Source: a virus. Taken from it: DNA of 37,464 nt. Location: IMG/VR virus record IMGVR_UViG_3300033141_001766, positions 1-37,464 of that record. One strand, 5' to 3'. The stretch's first letter is position 1; every line of letters begins with the position of its first letter. Below the pieces are notes generated by a model. It had not been told where the DNA came from and did not search any database. It saw only the letters and a list, made by a program, of their open reading frames with translations. The translations under genes were made by a program, and so were the position numbers. This document shows, one piece after another, positions 20,937 through 27,763 of this stretch.

Positions 20937-21482
20937 TTAATTAAAATAAAAACTTTTTTCCCTGAATTTGTCTCTTATTTCTTTCCAAAATCTCATAAAG
21001 CTTTTACTAAAAACCGCTTTTGAAAAGTCGTAGTCTTCCCATTGTTTTAATTCTTTTTTAACGGCATTTATTAATTTTGTCCAAGATCCTGGTTTTATTT
21101 GTTCTATAACATTTTTATAACGTTCAAATTTATATGGATCAAAATCCTTTAAGCCGTTTCTTACACCCTGCAATCCTTTTATAATATTGCCGTCCGTTAA
21201 AAATGACTCTCCACAAAATAGAATAGAATCAAGATTTTTTTCTTTCATAACCCTATCTTCATAATCCCAATATCGATTCTTCTCTTTTTGCCTGGCTGGG
21301 GAATAAAACCCGCCACCGTGATTTTTCCAAACTGCATATTTAGTAGCCAAAGCAAGCCCCAAACTTTTAGCCATATCCTCTTCATAACCCGCTCTTTTTG
21401 CTATCACATAACCAACTGCAACCATAATAGGGAAACGGTTTATAATGTAGTCTTCATTTTTATAATTGTTTTTGTAAGCCAT
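20937..21482 (-). CDS. Unknown 181-residue protein of the leftward arm
   Basis: A mixed-composition soluble protein with an N-terminal segment that looks helical and semi-hydrophobic (MVAVGYVIAKRAGYEEDMAKSLGLALATKYAVWKNHGGG). Charged, aromatic-rich helices follow (FDPYKFERYKNVIEQIKPGSW, FMRFWKEIRDKFREKSFYF). The HGGGFYSPARQ segment stands out as a possible loop or ligand site. No family is recognised. It starts two bases after a membrane micropeptide gene and is followed by a hairpin. Confidence 0.6.
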   Translation of the reverse strand: MAYKNNYKNEDYIINRFPIMVAVGYVIAKRAGYEEDMAKSLGLALATKYAVWKNHGGGFYSPARQKEKNRYWDYEDRVMKEKNLDSILFCGESFLTDGNIIKGLQGVRNGLKDFDPYKFERYKNVIEQIKPGSWTKLINAVKKELKQWEDYDFSKAVFSKSFMRFWKEIRDKFREKSFYFN

Positions 21483-21483
21483 A

Positions 21484-21606
21484 TTATTTTAAAATTAATT
21501 CTAAAGCAAATAACCCATGAAAAAAGATTACTAAGAAAACATACATTAAGAGACCGAATAAAAGACCTCCTAAAATACTTTTTAGAATGAATTTAGTTTT
21601 CCTCAT
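21484..21606 (-). CDS. 40-residue membrane protein
   Basis: The ATG at 21606 overlaps the stop region of the upstream gene, and the frame ends TAA at 21484-21486, one base before the next ATG. A basic N-terminus (MRKTKFILKS) precedes one long hydrophobic helix (ILGGLLFGLLMYVFLVIFFHGLFALEL). Tight packing on both sides supports it as a true gene. A membrane-anchored early phage peptide; function unknown. Confidence 0.6.
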   Translation of the reverse strand: MRKTKFILKSILGGLLFGLLMYVFLVIFFHGLFALELILK

Positions 21607-21793
21607 AAAGTCTTGCTTGCCTCTCAAGAAAAGCTATGGTGTCATTAAATGCCTTCCATAACTCTTGATGAAGAGGGTTTGTTAAGTCCATTACATTGGC
21701 TTCAAAATTAGCCCGTTCTTTTTTTAGCTCTTTAATGTAGTCTTTAATTTCTTTTAATGTTGGTTTGTTGGGTAGGTGTTTTAGTTGTTTCAT
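21593..21793 (-). CDS. Small helical protein, unknown
   Basis: A 66-residue charged protein, mostly two amphipathic helices (TLKEIKDYIKELKKERANFEA and QELWKAFNDTIAFLERQARLY), which could form a helical hairpin. No motif. The leader contains two RNA hairpins (21800-21824 and 21849-21886), the first just six bases upstream of the start, suggesting translational control. Confidence 0.6.
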   Translation of the reverse strand: MKQLKHLPNKPTLKEIKDYIKELKKERANFEANVMDLTNPLHQELWKAFNDTIAFLERQARLYEEN

Positions 21794-21799
21794 AAGGTA

Positions 21800-21824
21800 A
21801 AGAATTTATTCTACATAAATTCTT
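21800..21824 (-). promoter_or_regulatory. 10-bp hairpin immediately upstream of a start codon
   Basis: AAGAATTTAT/ATAAATTCTT (21800-21809 with 21815-21824) pair perfectly around a 5-nt loop. On the minus strand it ends six bases before the ATG at 21793, where it would hide or reposition the ribosome site. Confidence 0.55.
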
Positions 21825-21848
21825 GGTTAATAATTCAACTTCTCTATT

Positions 21849-21886
21849 CCTTGCTCTAACTTACCGCTGTTTAAGTTAAAGCAAGG
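21849..21886 (-). promoter_or_regulatory. 15-bp hairpin in the early leftward leader
   Basis: CCTTGCTCTAACTTA (21849-21863) faces TAAGTTAAAGCAAGG (21872-21886) with an 8-nt loop. The single mismatch becomes a G-U pair only in minus-strand RNA, which favours an RNA function on the transcribed strand. It lies right after the stop of the 22205-21897 gene. Confidence 0.65.
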
Positions 21887-21896
21887 TGTAGAAAAG

Positions 21897-22205
21897 TTAA
21901 ATAATAATCAGGTAAAGACTGTTCCCAACCTCATCGTTCCAAGTTTTTAATATCTTATAATAAACTTGGTATTGACAACCATGTTTATCTACTATTCTTT
22001 TTAATTTCAATTTAATTTTAGGTATAGCTGGGATATATTCTTTAACTTCTTGAATTTTAAGAACATCATAAACTCTATTATTAACTCCATCTATAGATAC
22101 ATAATCGTTATTTTTAAGTCCATTTTTAATCAACCAGTTTTCAATATCGTTTTTATTCCAATATGGTTTATTAAATGTTTTAGTAGATACAATTTTAATT
22201 GCCAT
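21897..22205 (-). CDS. First gene of the leftward arm, unknown small protein
   Basis: A 102-residue, Lys/Ile-rich protein with alternating hydrophobic strands (KNNDYVSIDGVNNRVYDVLKI, KIKLKLKRIVDKHGCQYQVYYKIL), suggesting a small beta-rich fold. As the gene nearest the origin on this side it may be expressed first and could be an early regulator or host-takeover protein. No motif is recognised. Confidence 0.6.
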   Translation of the reverse strand: MAIKIVSTKTFNKPYWNKNDIENWLIKNGLKNNDYVSIDGVNNRVYDVLKIQEVKEYIPAIPKIKLKLKRIVDKHGCQYQVYYKILKTWNDEVGNSLYLIII

Positions 22206-22305
22206 TTTTAATGAACCAGCCAGCGGGTACTGGTAAAGTTTTTAAATTAAATAACCTTTTAACAATCGGGTAAACCAGCAAATCGTCATATAATTAAGCT
22301 TACTG

Positions 22306-22347
22306 AGGTGTTTTATTACCTTATATAATAGGTAAAGTCTAACACCT
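22306..22347. promoter_or_regulatory. Nested inverted repeat in the origin region
   Basis: AGGTGTT/AACACCT (22306-22312 with 22341-22347) encloses TTACCT/AGGTAA (22316-22321 with 22330-22335), with an AT-only loop TATATAAT. It could extrude as a cruciform or fold in the leftward leader RNA. Confidence 0.5.
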
Positions 22348-22435
22348 ATGAACCAGCTTTAGTTTAATTAATGCGTATTTACCAGTAAACCTTAATTTTT
22401 AGGGTGCTGTTATGTTATCAACAGCTTATATTGAT

Positions 22436-22463
22436 AGTTTAGCAAATTAAGAAGTATTGTCAA
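22436..22463 (-). promoter_or_regulatory. Candidate leftward promoter TTGACA-16-TAAACT
   Basis: On the minus strand a perfect TTGACA (22463-22458) is followed after 16 bp by TAAACT (22441-22436) with an upstream TG. The -10 match is 4 of 6. It would transcribe the leftward arm with a leader of about 220 nt, including the nested hairpin at 22306-22347. Confidence 0.4.
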
Positions 22464-22491
22464 GTCTTTGGTGTTGATAACTGGTAGAATC

Positions 22492-22537
22492 ATGTTAGTC
22501 TGATGTTAGTATGTTAGTCTGATGTTCAGATGTTAGT
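22492..22537 (+). repeat. Forward iterons ATGTTAGT
   Basis: Perfect copies start at 22492, 22503, 22511 and 22530, with a variant ATGTTCAG at 22522. Spacing alternates 11, 8, 11, 8 because pairs of units are organised as a longer 19-bp repeat. Confidence 0.85.
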
Positions 22538-22608
22538 GTAATTGGTAGTAGAATACTATTTTATTTATTTTTTATTAAGGTTTAGTAAGGTTTATTATAA
22601 TTTTAAAC

Positions 22609-22723
22609 ACTAACCTAAATAATTTCGCTAACATCAAAATAACATCACACTAACAAGGTTTTTAAAATATATATATATATAAGGCTTACATATTTCCCTA
22701 ACATACTAACATTTCCCTAACAA
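22609..22723 (-). repeat. Inverted iteron cluster (ACTAACAT orientation)
   Basis: Reverse-orientation copies or near copies occur at 22609, 22628, 22649, 22698, 22705 and 22717, facing the forward cluster across an AT-rich segment. Some end CTAACAA or CTAACCT rather than CTAACAT. Confidence 0.8.
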
Positions 22724-22970
22724 TGATATTATTAAAATGTATTGATAACTTTAAGCTTAAAATCAATGTCAAAGATTAATATTTTTTAATGTTTTAAAAG
22801 AAGTTAATTAAACATATGTTACAAGATTTGAATATTGACATTGACTAAGACCCCCTACCCCTATGGCAAGATGAGATTTTTTGATTATTAGTGAAGTTAT
22901 CCTCCCCAACCAAAATCTCAATTTCAGTCCATACTACAAAATAAATCAAAGACAATGTCAATTCATAAAG

Positions 22971-22979
22971 TTATCCACA
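22971..22979 (+). promoter_or_regulatory. DnaA box TTATCCACA in the origin
   Basis: A perfect consensus DnaA box upstream of the rightward promoter. The longer string TTATCCACAATAAAC is also found at 753-767 inside the aminotransferase gene. Confidence 0.6.
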
Positions 22980-23000
22980 ATAAACTTTTTCTTTGTTTTA

Positions 23001-23009
23001 TGTTATAAT
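23001..23009 (+). promoter_or_regulatory. Rightward extended -10 promoter TGTTATAAT
   Basis: A perfect TATAAT (23004-23009) with TGn upstream. The expected start near 23016 gives a 17-nt leader to the ATG at 23033, and it would drive the packaging/capsid operon. No convincing -35 is seen. Confidence 0.55.
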
Positions 23010-23032
23010 AAAAACAACAGCATCTTGGTCAT

Positions 23033-23227
23033 ATGGCAAAGAAATGGATACAGAAGGCTATTAAAAAGCCTGGGGCATTAAGAAAATCTTTGCGTGCTAA
23101 AAAGGGAAAGAAAATTCCTCTTCCCAAATTAAAAGCAGCAGCAAAGAAAAAGGGGAAGCTTGGTAAAAGGGCAAGATTAGCATTAACCCTAAGAAAGTTA
23201 TCTAAAAGAAAAAAGAAAAAAAGATAA
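23033..23227 (+). CDS. Small Lys-rich phage protein (WIQKAIKKPGALR type)
   Basis: A 64-residue protein, more than a third Lys/Arg, beginning MAKKWIQKAIKKPGALRKSL and with KGKLGKRARLALTLRKL near the end. This WI(Q)xAIKxPGALR pattern is familiar from short phage and virus proteins of unknown role. Composition suggests DNA or RNA binding, perhaps in the virion or in genome condensation. It is the first gene of the rightward arm, after an extended -10 promoter, and is followed two bases later by another basic protein. Confidence 0.75.
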   Translation: MAKKWIQKAIKKPGALRKSLRAKKGKKIPLPKLKAAAKKKGKLGKRARLALTLRKLSKRKKKKR

Positions 23228-23229
23228 TT

Positions 23230-23412
23230 ATGCCAGCAAAATCAAAAGCCCAACAGAAAGCAGCCGCTATGGCATTAGCAGCTAAAGAAGGCAAGGTTCC
23301 GCCTTCAAGGTTAAAAGGAGCTGCTAAGTTAATGTATAAATCAATGACTAAGCAACAACTTAGGGAATTTGCCAAAACAAAAAGAAAAAATTTACCCAGA
23401 AGAAAAAAATGA
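23230..23412 (+). CDS. DUF3008-like small basic protein
   Basis: A 60-residue protein with MPAKSKAQQKAAAMALAAK, LKGAAKLMYKSMTKQQLREFA and a KRKNLP ending, which match the DUF3008 pattern of short bacterial and phage proteins. Function is not established; the basic, helical composition hints at nucleic-acid association. It lies between the first basic protein and the terminase genes, so a packaging or virion role is possible. Its last 4 bases overlap the next gene (ATGA). Confidence 0.8.
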   Translation: MPAKSKAQQKAAAMALAAKEGKVPPSRLKGAAKLMYKSMTKQQLREFAKTKRKNLPRRKK

Positions 23413-23687
23413 GAAAATATAAAACAACCAAAAAAGAAGTCACAGACGAACTGGAAAGTTCATGGCTTTTGACTAAATTAAAAAAGGAAATTATATCGTC
23501 AAGACCATCAGCAGCCAGAATAAGTGCAATAAAATTGGGTTTGGAGGTTAAAGGACTTTTGAAAGGGGATCACACCGAAATTAACATTAGGGGTCTTTAT
23601 GATAAGATTTTAGATGACCTTTACACAGAAAGACCACGTTATGAAAATACTAAATTGGAAAAAGTTAGCCCAGTTGATAGAGTTTGA
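23409..23687 (+). CDS. Possible terminase small subunit
   Basis: A 92-residue helical protein directly upstream of, and overlapping, the large terminase. Basic residues at the start (MRKYKTTKKE) and helices (SSWLLTKLKKEIISSRPSAARISAIKLGLEVKGLL) could form a DNA-binding helical bundle, but no standard HTH signature is obvious. Small-subunit genes normally sit here, so the call rests mainly on position and size. Confidence 0.5.
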   Translation: MRKYKTTKKEVTDELESSWLLTKLKKEIISSRPSAARISAIKLGLEVKGLLKGDHTEINIRGLYDKILDDLYTERPRYENTKLEKVSPVDRV

Positions 23688-25020
23688 ACCAACGCAGAAA
23701 CAACGTTATATAATTGAACATTTAAAAAGGTTCAATATTACTGTTGGGGGTAAGCGAGTTGGAAAGACAAAGTTGGCGGCGTTTTTGGCTTTATTAGAGG
23801 TTTTAAAAATGGATAAAACAATATGGGTAGTAGCCCCGCAATATGCATTAGGGGAAAGAATTTGGGATTATTTATTTCAATGGTCAACACGTTATTTAGA
23901 GGGGATTTTAAAACCAAATGTTCAACATAATTATATTGAAAACAAGGTAGCTGGTTCCATTATTAGATTAAAATCTGCTGACAATGAACTTTCTTTAAAG
24001 GGAGAAGGGCTTGACCTTGTCATAGGAGACGAAGTCGGTGACTGGAAAAAGGGTATTTGGCACAATTACGTAAGACCCAATATTACAGAAACAAGACCAT
24101 CGGGAGAAAGGGGAAGAGCATTTTTAATAGGAAACGCAAACTATTTTGGTTCAGAATGGCACCAACTTTTCTTACAAGGAAAACAAAGATTTGACACTTT
24201 TACTTATCATTTACCAACTGCAGTTGAAAGAATGGACGGCACTATTATTTCAAATAATCCTGAAATAGTAACTTCTGAAGAGTTAGAAAGATTAAAAAAA
24301 GATACGCCCGCTATTGAATGGAGACAAAACTATTTAGCTCATTTTGTAGAAGGGCAAGGAACTGTTTTTACCAACATTTTAGATTGTGCTACGGGAGACT
24401 TCAGACCAAGAAGCTCGGAACATTTTTACTATATTGGTGTTGATTTGGGCAGATTACAGGATTTTTCGGTCATTACGGTTATTGATTCTCAAACCTGGGA
24501 AGTGGTTTATTGGTCAAGGTTTCAGGAGATTGAATATCCATTTCAAAAGCGTCGTATTATGTCAGTTGTAGATCTTTATGGACGTTATAATACTAAACTT
24601 ATTATTGACCAGACTGGTTTAGGTCAACCGATTGTAGACGATTTACAAAGGGAGGGTATTAACATAGAAGGAGTAACTTTAACAAACCAAATCAAGAAAA
24701 ATTTAATTGAAAAACTTTCTATACTTTTAGAGCAAAAGAAATTACGTTATCCTAAAATACAGCAGCTTATAGATGAACTTCAGGTTTTTGGTTATACCAT
24801 GACTCAATCTGGCAGAATTAAATATTCAGCTCCATCTGGATTCCACGATGATTGCGTAATTTCTCTTGCTTTGGCTATTAAGGATTTAGAAGGAGAACCA
24901 AATCAATTTACAAAATCAAAATCTCCCGATAAAGTTTTTCAAGAAGGAAAAACAGAAAGGGTTAGAACAATTTTTAGTCGGGAGCAAAGAAAAGCACCTG
25001 TTATAAAACCATATGTCTGA
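23641..25020 (+). CDS. terL: Terminase large subunit
   Basis: A 459-residue DNA-packaging motor with ATPase and nuclease domains. Walker A is GGKRVGKT (36-43), Walker B LDLVIGDE (124-131), and the RNase H-like nuclease has Asp268 (GVDLG), Asp323 (LIIDQTG) and Asp403/404 (FHDDCVISLALA). ATG 23641 is chosen to limit overlap with the preceding gene; an in-frame ATG at 23614 would add nine residues. The nuclease cuts concatemers and the ATPase translocates DNA through the portal encoded next (8-bp overlap). Confidence 0.95.
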   Translation: MKILNWKKLAQLIEFEPTQKQRYIIEHLKRFNITVGGKRVGKTKLAAFLALLEVLKMDKTIWVVAPQYALGERIWDYLFQWSTRYLEGILKPNVQHNYIENKVAGSIIRLKSADNELSLKGEGLDLVIGDEVGDWKKGIWHNYVRPNITETRPSGERGRAFLIGNANYFGSEWHQLFLQGKQRFDTFTYHLPTAVERMDGTIISNNPEIVTSEELERLKKDTPAIEWRQNYLAHFVEGQGTVFTNILDCATGDFRPRSSEHFYYIGVDLGRLQDFSVITVIDSQTWEVVYWSRFQEIEYPFQKRRIMSVVDLYGRYNTKLIIDQTGLGQPIVDDLQREGINIEGVTLTNQIKKNLIEKLSILLEQKKLRYPKIQQLIDELQVFGYTMTQSGRIKYSAPSGFHDDCVISLALAIKDLEGEPNQFTKSKSPDKVFQEGKTERVRTIFSREQRKAPVIKPYV

Positions 25021-26797
25021 ATTAATTAATAGAGTAAGACAATTTAAACAATTTTTTGAACAAGAAAAGATTTTTAATTTTAAGGGTTTTTCGTTTAACC
25101 AACGAGAATTAATTGATTACCTTGAAAAAACCTGGAAATCTCAATATTTGCTTGGAGATAAGGACGATGAGGGTTATAGATATTTTTATAATATAGTTAA
25201 GTTCCCAGTTAAGATAGCAGCTAAAATGATTGATTTGGATACAAAGGATATTAGGATTATAGCGGAAGAGGGACAATCTTATACTCCAGTTTATTTATTT
25301 AACAAAGAACTAAAAAGCTGGATGAAAGATCAAAACCTTGGTTTAATATTGAATGAGGTTATTAGGGGAACTCCAAAATTTGGAAATCAGGTTTTAAAGG
25401 TTAAGGGATCAAATTTATCTTCTGTAAGATTAAAAAACCTTATTAATGATCCATATGTAAAAAATCTAAATGAATCGGCTGTAGTAATAGAAGAACACTA
25501 TATGACTCCAGAAGATTTGATGAAACAAACTATCTGGAACCAAGATTTGATTGATGAAATTATAGAAAGTTTCCAGGAGCAATCAAATAAATCCTATATT
25601 AAAATTGATGAAGTGTATCTTTATGCACCTAAAAAATTCTTTAAGGAAAATTCACAAGATGAAAGTCTTGTAAGGGGTATGATTATAGTGGCTGGGTTGG
25701 ATGATTATAAATTAGATAAAAATAAAAAAAATGAATTTTCGGTTATAAAAGATAATCATAAAATTTTATTTAAGGAACAGGTAGATAAATTGCCTTATTA
25801 TGAATTTTATTGGGATGATTATGAAGGAACTTGGTTGAGAACGGGTATTGTTATGGAACTTCTCGAGGAACAATTTAGGACAAACGAGACTGTTAATCTT
25901 CAAGCTAAGGGGCTTTATTGGACAACAAAAAAGATTTATCAGACAAGGGATATGATGATTCATAAAAACCTAATGACTGATGTTCAAAATGGAGAAATTT
26001 TAAGAGTTAATTCTGAAATAACTCCTGTTGCTAATGAAGAAAGAAACTTGGCTGCTTTTAACACTGAAATAAATCTTTGGGATAAAAACAGGAAAGAAAA
26101 GACTATGACATTTGAGTCTGTAACTGGAGAAACTTTACCATCTGGAACACCGTTTAGATTAGGATTTATTTTGCAACAGGCTGCAGGAGGACACTTTAAT
26201 TTCAAAAGGGAAGATATTGGTCTTATGATAAAAAGACTTTTAAGGGAGGTTATTATTCCAGAATTTAAGGAGAGTAAAAGAGGGGCTCATTTGTTTAATC
26301 TTTATGGAGAGGACAATGAATTTTCTCAATTGGAAGAGTTATGGATTGAAATGGAGATTTACAAGCAGGTTAGAAATATGATTGAAAGAGGATTTATTCC
26401 CACACAAGAACAAATAGATTTAGAAAGAGAAAATGCCAAAAAGAAATTAGCAGCTAAAAAAACAAAAGTTATAGAAATTCCAGAAGGATTTTATGATGAT
26501 TTGAAATATAAAATTGATATTATTATAACAGGAGAAAGTGTTGCTATTGATGCTAAAATGCAATCTCTTATAACTACATTGCAGACAATTGCAACCAATC
26601 CTGCAGTATTACAAAACGAAGTTACAAAGAATATTTTATTTAAGATTTTAAATCTGGCTGGTATAAGTCCAGAGGAGTTAAGGATACCAACTAAAATAGA
26701 AACAGAAGCAACGCCGCAACAAACTTTTTCCCCTCCCCCTTCTCCTAAAGGATTAAGTCCCCAATTGCAAAATATTACAAAGGAACTTAGTTTATGA
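25013..26797 (+). CDS. Portal protein
   Basis: A 594-residue protein immediately after terL, with an ATGTCTGA overlap. The size and the long helical C-terminal half, including a Gln/Pro-rich tail (TPQQTFSPPPSP), match portal proteins of short-tailed phages. A segment near residues 110-250 reads like the clip/wing beta region, and the stretch around LPSGTPFRLGFILQQAAGG (about 380-398) is typical of portal crown/stem loops. It forms the dodecameric vertex ring through which DNA enters and leaves. Family assignment is by position and overall pattern. Confidence 0.85.
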   Translation: MSELINRVRQFKQFFEQEKIFNFKGFSFNQRELIDYLEKTWKSQYLLGDKDDEGYRYFYNIVKFPVKIAAKMIDLDTKDIRIIAEEGQSYTPVYLFNKELKSWMKDQNLGLILNEVIRGTPKFGNQVLKVKGSNLSSVRLKNLINDPYVKNLNESAVVIEEHYMTPEDLMKQTIWNQDLIDEIIESFQEQSNKSYIKIDEVYLYAPKKFFKENSQDESLVRGMIIVAGLDDYKLDKNKKNEFSVIKDNHKILFKEQVDKLPYYEFYWDDYEGTWLRTGIVMELLEEQFRTNETVNLQAKGLYWTTKKIYQTRDMMIHKNLMTDVQNGEILRVNSEITPVANEERNLAAFNTEINLWDKNRKEKTMTFESVTGETLPSGTPFRLGFILQQAAGGHFNFKREDIGLMIKRLLREVIIPEFKESKRGAHLFNLYGEDNEFSQLEELWIEMEIYKQVRNMIERGFIPTQEQIDLERENAKKKLAAKKTKVIEIPEGFYDDLKYKIDIIITGESVAIDAKMQSLITTLQTIATNPAVLQNEVTKNILFKILNLAGISPEELRIPTKIETEATPQQTFSPPPSPKGLSPQLQNITKELSL

Positions 26798-27072
26798 TAT
26801 TAACAGAAAAAGAAAAAAACTTTATAAGAAATATTTTTAATAACGAAGAGGCAAAACAAATTTATGCTGATATTTGTAATAAAAAAATTAGAGAATTTAC
26901 GGATTTAGCTACATTTGGAAAATTGCCTCATGAGGAAAGGCTTTCTATTCAGGAAATTTATTCTGGGCGTATGACAGCGGCAGAGTTAGTTAAAAGTTTT
27001 GCTTACGAACTTTTTAGATTATCAGAACCAGAAAAGAAAAAAGAAGAAAAAGAAAACAAACCTCATATTTGA
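26794..27072 (+). CDS. Small acidic/helical protein between portal and scaffold
   Basis: A 92-residue protein starting in an ATGA overlap with the portal gene. Helices cover most of it (EKEKNFIRNIFNNEEAKQIYADICNKKIREF, TAAELVKSFAYELFRL), ending in a Lys/Glu-rich tail. Position suggests a head-assembly helper. Its TGA is inside the outer stem of the RNA hairpin at 27069-27118. Confidence 0.55.
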   Translation: MILTEKEKNFIRNIFNNEEAKQIYADICNKKIREFTDLATFGKLPHEERLSIQEIYSGRMTAAELVKSFAYELFRLSEPEKKKEEKENKPHI

Positions 27073-27118
27073 TTATCTATTTGGGGAGAAAGCCTCCTCT
27101 CCCCAAACGGGTAATCAA
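27069..27118 (+). promoter_or_regulatory. Two-stem RNA hairpin spanning a stop codon
   Basis: The outer stem TTGATTA/TAATCAA (27069-27075 with 27112-27118) contains the TGA stop. A 4x4 internal loop leads to the inner stem TTTGGGGAGA/TCTCCCCAAA (27080-27089 with 27098-27107) with an 8-nt loop. A second, smaller hairpin, ACGCC/GGCGT, follows at 27162-27178. The structure separates the portal-side genes from the scaffold and capsid genes and may be cut by RNase III. Confidence 0.65.
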
Positions 27119-27161
27119 ACCCTGTATTGAAGGTGTGCCCCCCTTGTTAAAAGCGGGTGTC

Positions 27162-27178
27162 ACGCCCTCGCCAGGCGT
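27162..27178 (+). promoter_or_regulatory. GC-rich hairpin in the scaffold-gene leader
   Basis: ACGCC (27162-27166) pairs with GGCGT (27174-27178) around CTCGCCA, 8 bases before the scaffold ATG. The whole 27119-27180 leader is unusually GC-rich for this genome. Confidence 0.45.
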
Positions 27179-27186
27179 TTATAAAT

Positions 27187-27747
27187 ATGGCAGAAGAACA
27201 AAACACTGAGGTTCAGAATCAACCTACCCAAAATTCTGAGTCTGTGGAGACTGAAACACCACGTGAGCAAGAAACTCAAACAGAGGATATTTCTTCTGTA
27301 AAAGAGGAGCTTGTTAAAAAACAAAAAGAAATCGATAAGCTCTATGCAAGAGCTAAACAGGCTGAGGAGAATGAAAAGAAACTAAAAGAAAGGCTTGCGG
27401 CTCTTGAACCTAAAGAACCTCCTCAGCAAACCCAATCTAAAATAGATCCAGTCGAAATTGAGGAAAGAGTAGAACTGCGTTTGCAGGGTTATAATCCTCA
27501 AGAAATTGAATATATAAAAAAGTTTCGCAAAGAGGGTCAAAGTCTTCTTGAAGCGGCTAAAGACTCTTTTGTTCAGGCTGGTATAGAGGGTTTAAGAGCT
27601 AAGGCGAAGGTCGAGCAAGCCACGCCTAATCCTTCTAGTCGTACTGGCGTCGTTGAAGGAAAGTCTATTGGGGATATGACTCCCCAAGAGAGGGCTAAAC
27701 ACTTCAATTATGCCGCTTGGAAGGCTAGAAGGAAAAGTAAAGTTTAA
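27187..27747 (+). CDS. Probable scaffolding protein
   Basis: A 186-residue acidic, Gln/Glu-rich protein with a coiled coil at about residues 40-85 (EELVKKQKEIDKLYARAKQAEENEKKLKERLAALEP) and a basic C-terminus (KARRKSKV) of the kind that contacts coat protein. It sits directly before the major capsid gene, the usual place of scaffold genes. The ATG at 27187 is preferred to the GTG at 27157 because the latter lies in the structured leader. The call rests on composition and location. Confidence 0.75.
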   Translation: MAEEQNTEVQNQPTQNSESVETETPREQETQTEDISSVKEELVKKQKEIDKLYARAKQAEENEKKLKERLAALEPKEPPQQTQSKIDPVEIEERVELRLQGYNPQEIEYIKKFRKEGQSLLEAAKDSFVQAGIEGLRAKAKVEQATPNPSSRTGVVEGKSIGDMTPQERAKHFNYAAWKARRKSKV

Positions 27748-27763
27748 TTAGTGCCCTTAAAAA

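Larger units (their letters stand above)
22206..23032. other. Non-coding replication-origin region between the divergent arms
   Basis: 827 bp without a credible gene. From left to right it holds scattered AACCAGC repeats (22214, 22273, 22351), a nested hairpin (22306-22347), facing DnaA-like boxes (22415-22423 and 22472-22480), a leftward promoter candidate, forward ATGTTAGT iterons (22492-22537), an AT-rich spacer, inverted iterons (22609-22723), an (AT)n run (22666-22681), a perfect DnaA box (22971-22979) and a rightward promoter (23001-23009). Opposed iteron clusters around AT-rich DNA plus DnaA boxes are the classic composition of a theta-type origin. Confidence 0.75.

Noticed and set aside
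22492-22723. CRISPR array
   Set aside because: The repeats are only 8 bp, adjoining or irregularly spaced and inverted between clusters; there are no spacers of uniform length and no cas genes. The Cas4-like nuclease lacks the cysteine cluster.
22881-23081. 66-codon frame in the origin region
   Set aside because: It overlaps the promoter and the start of the Lys-rich protein in another frame and has no good start context.
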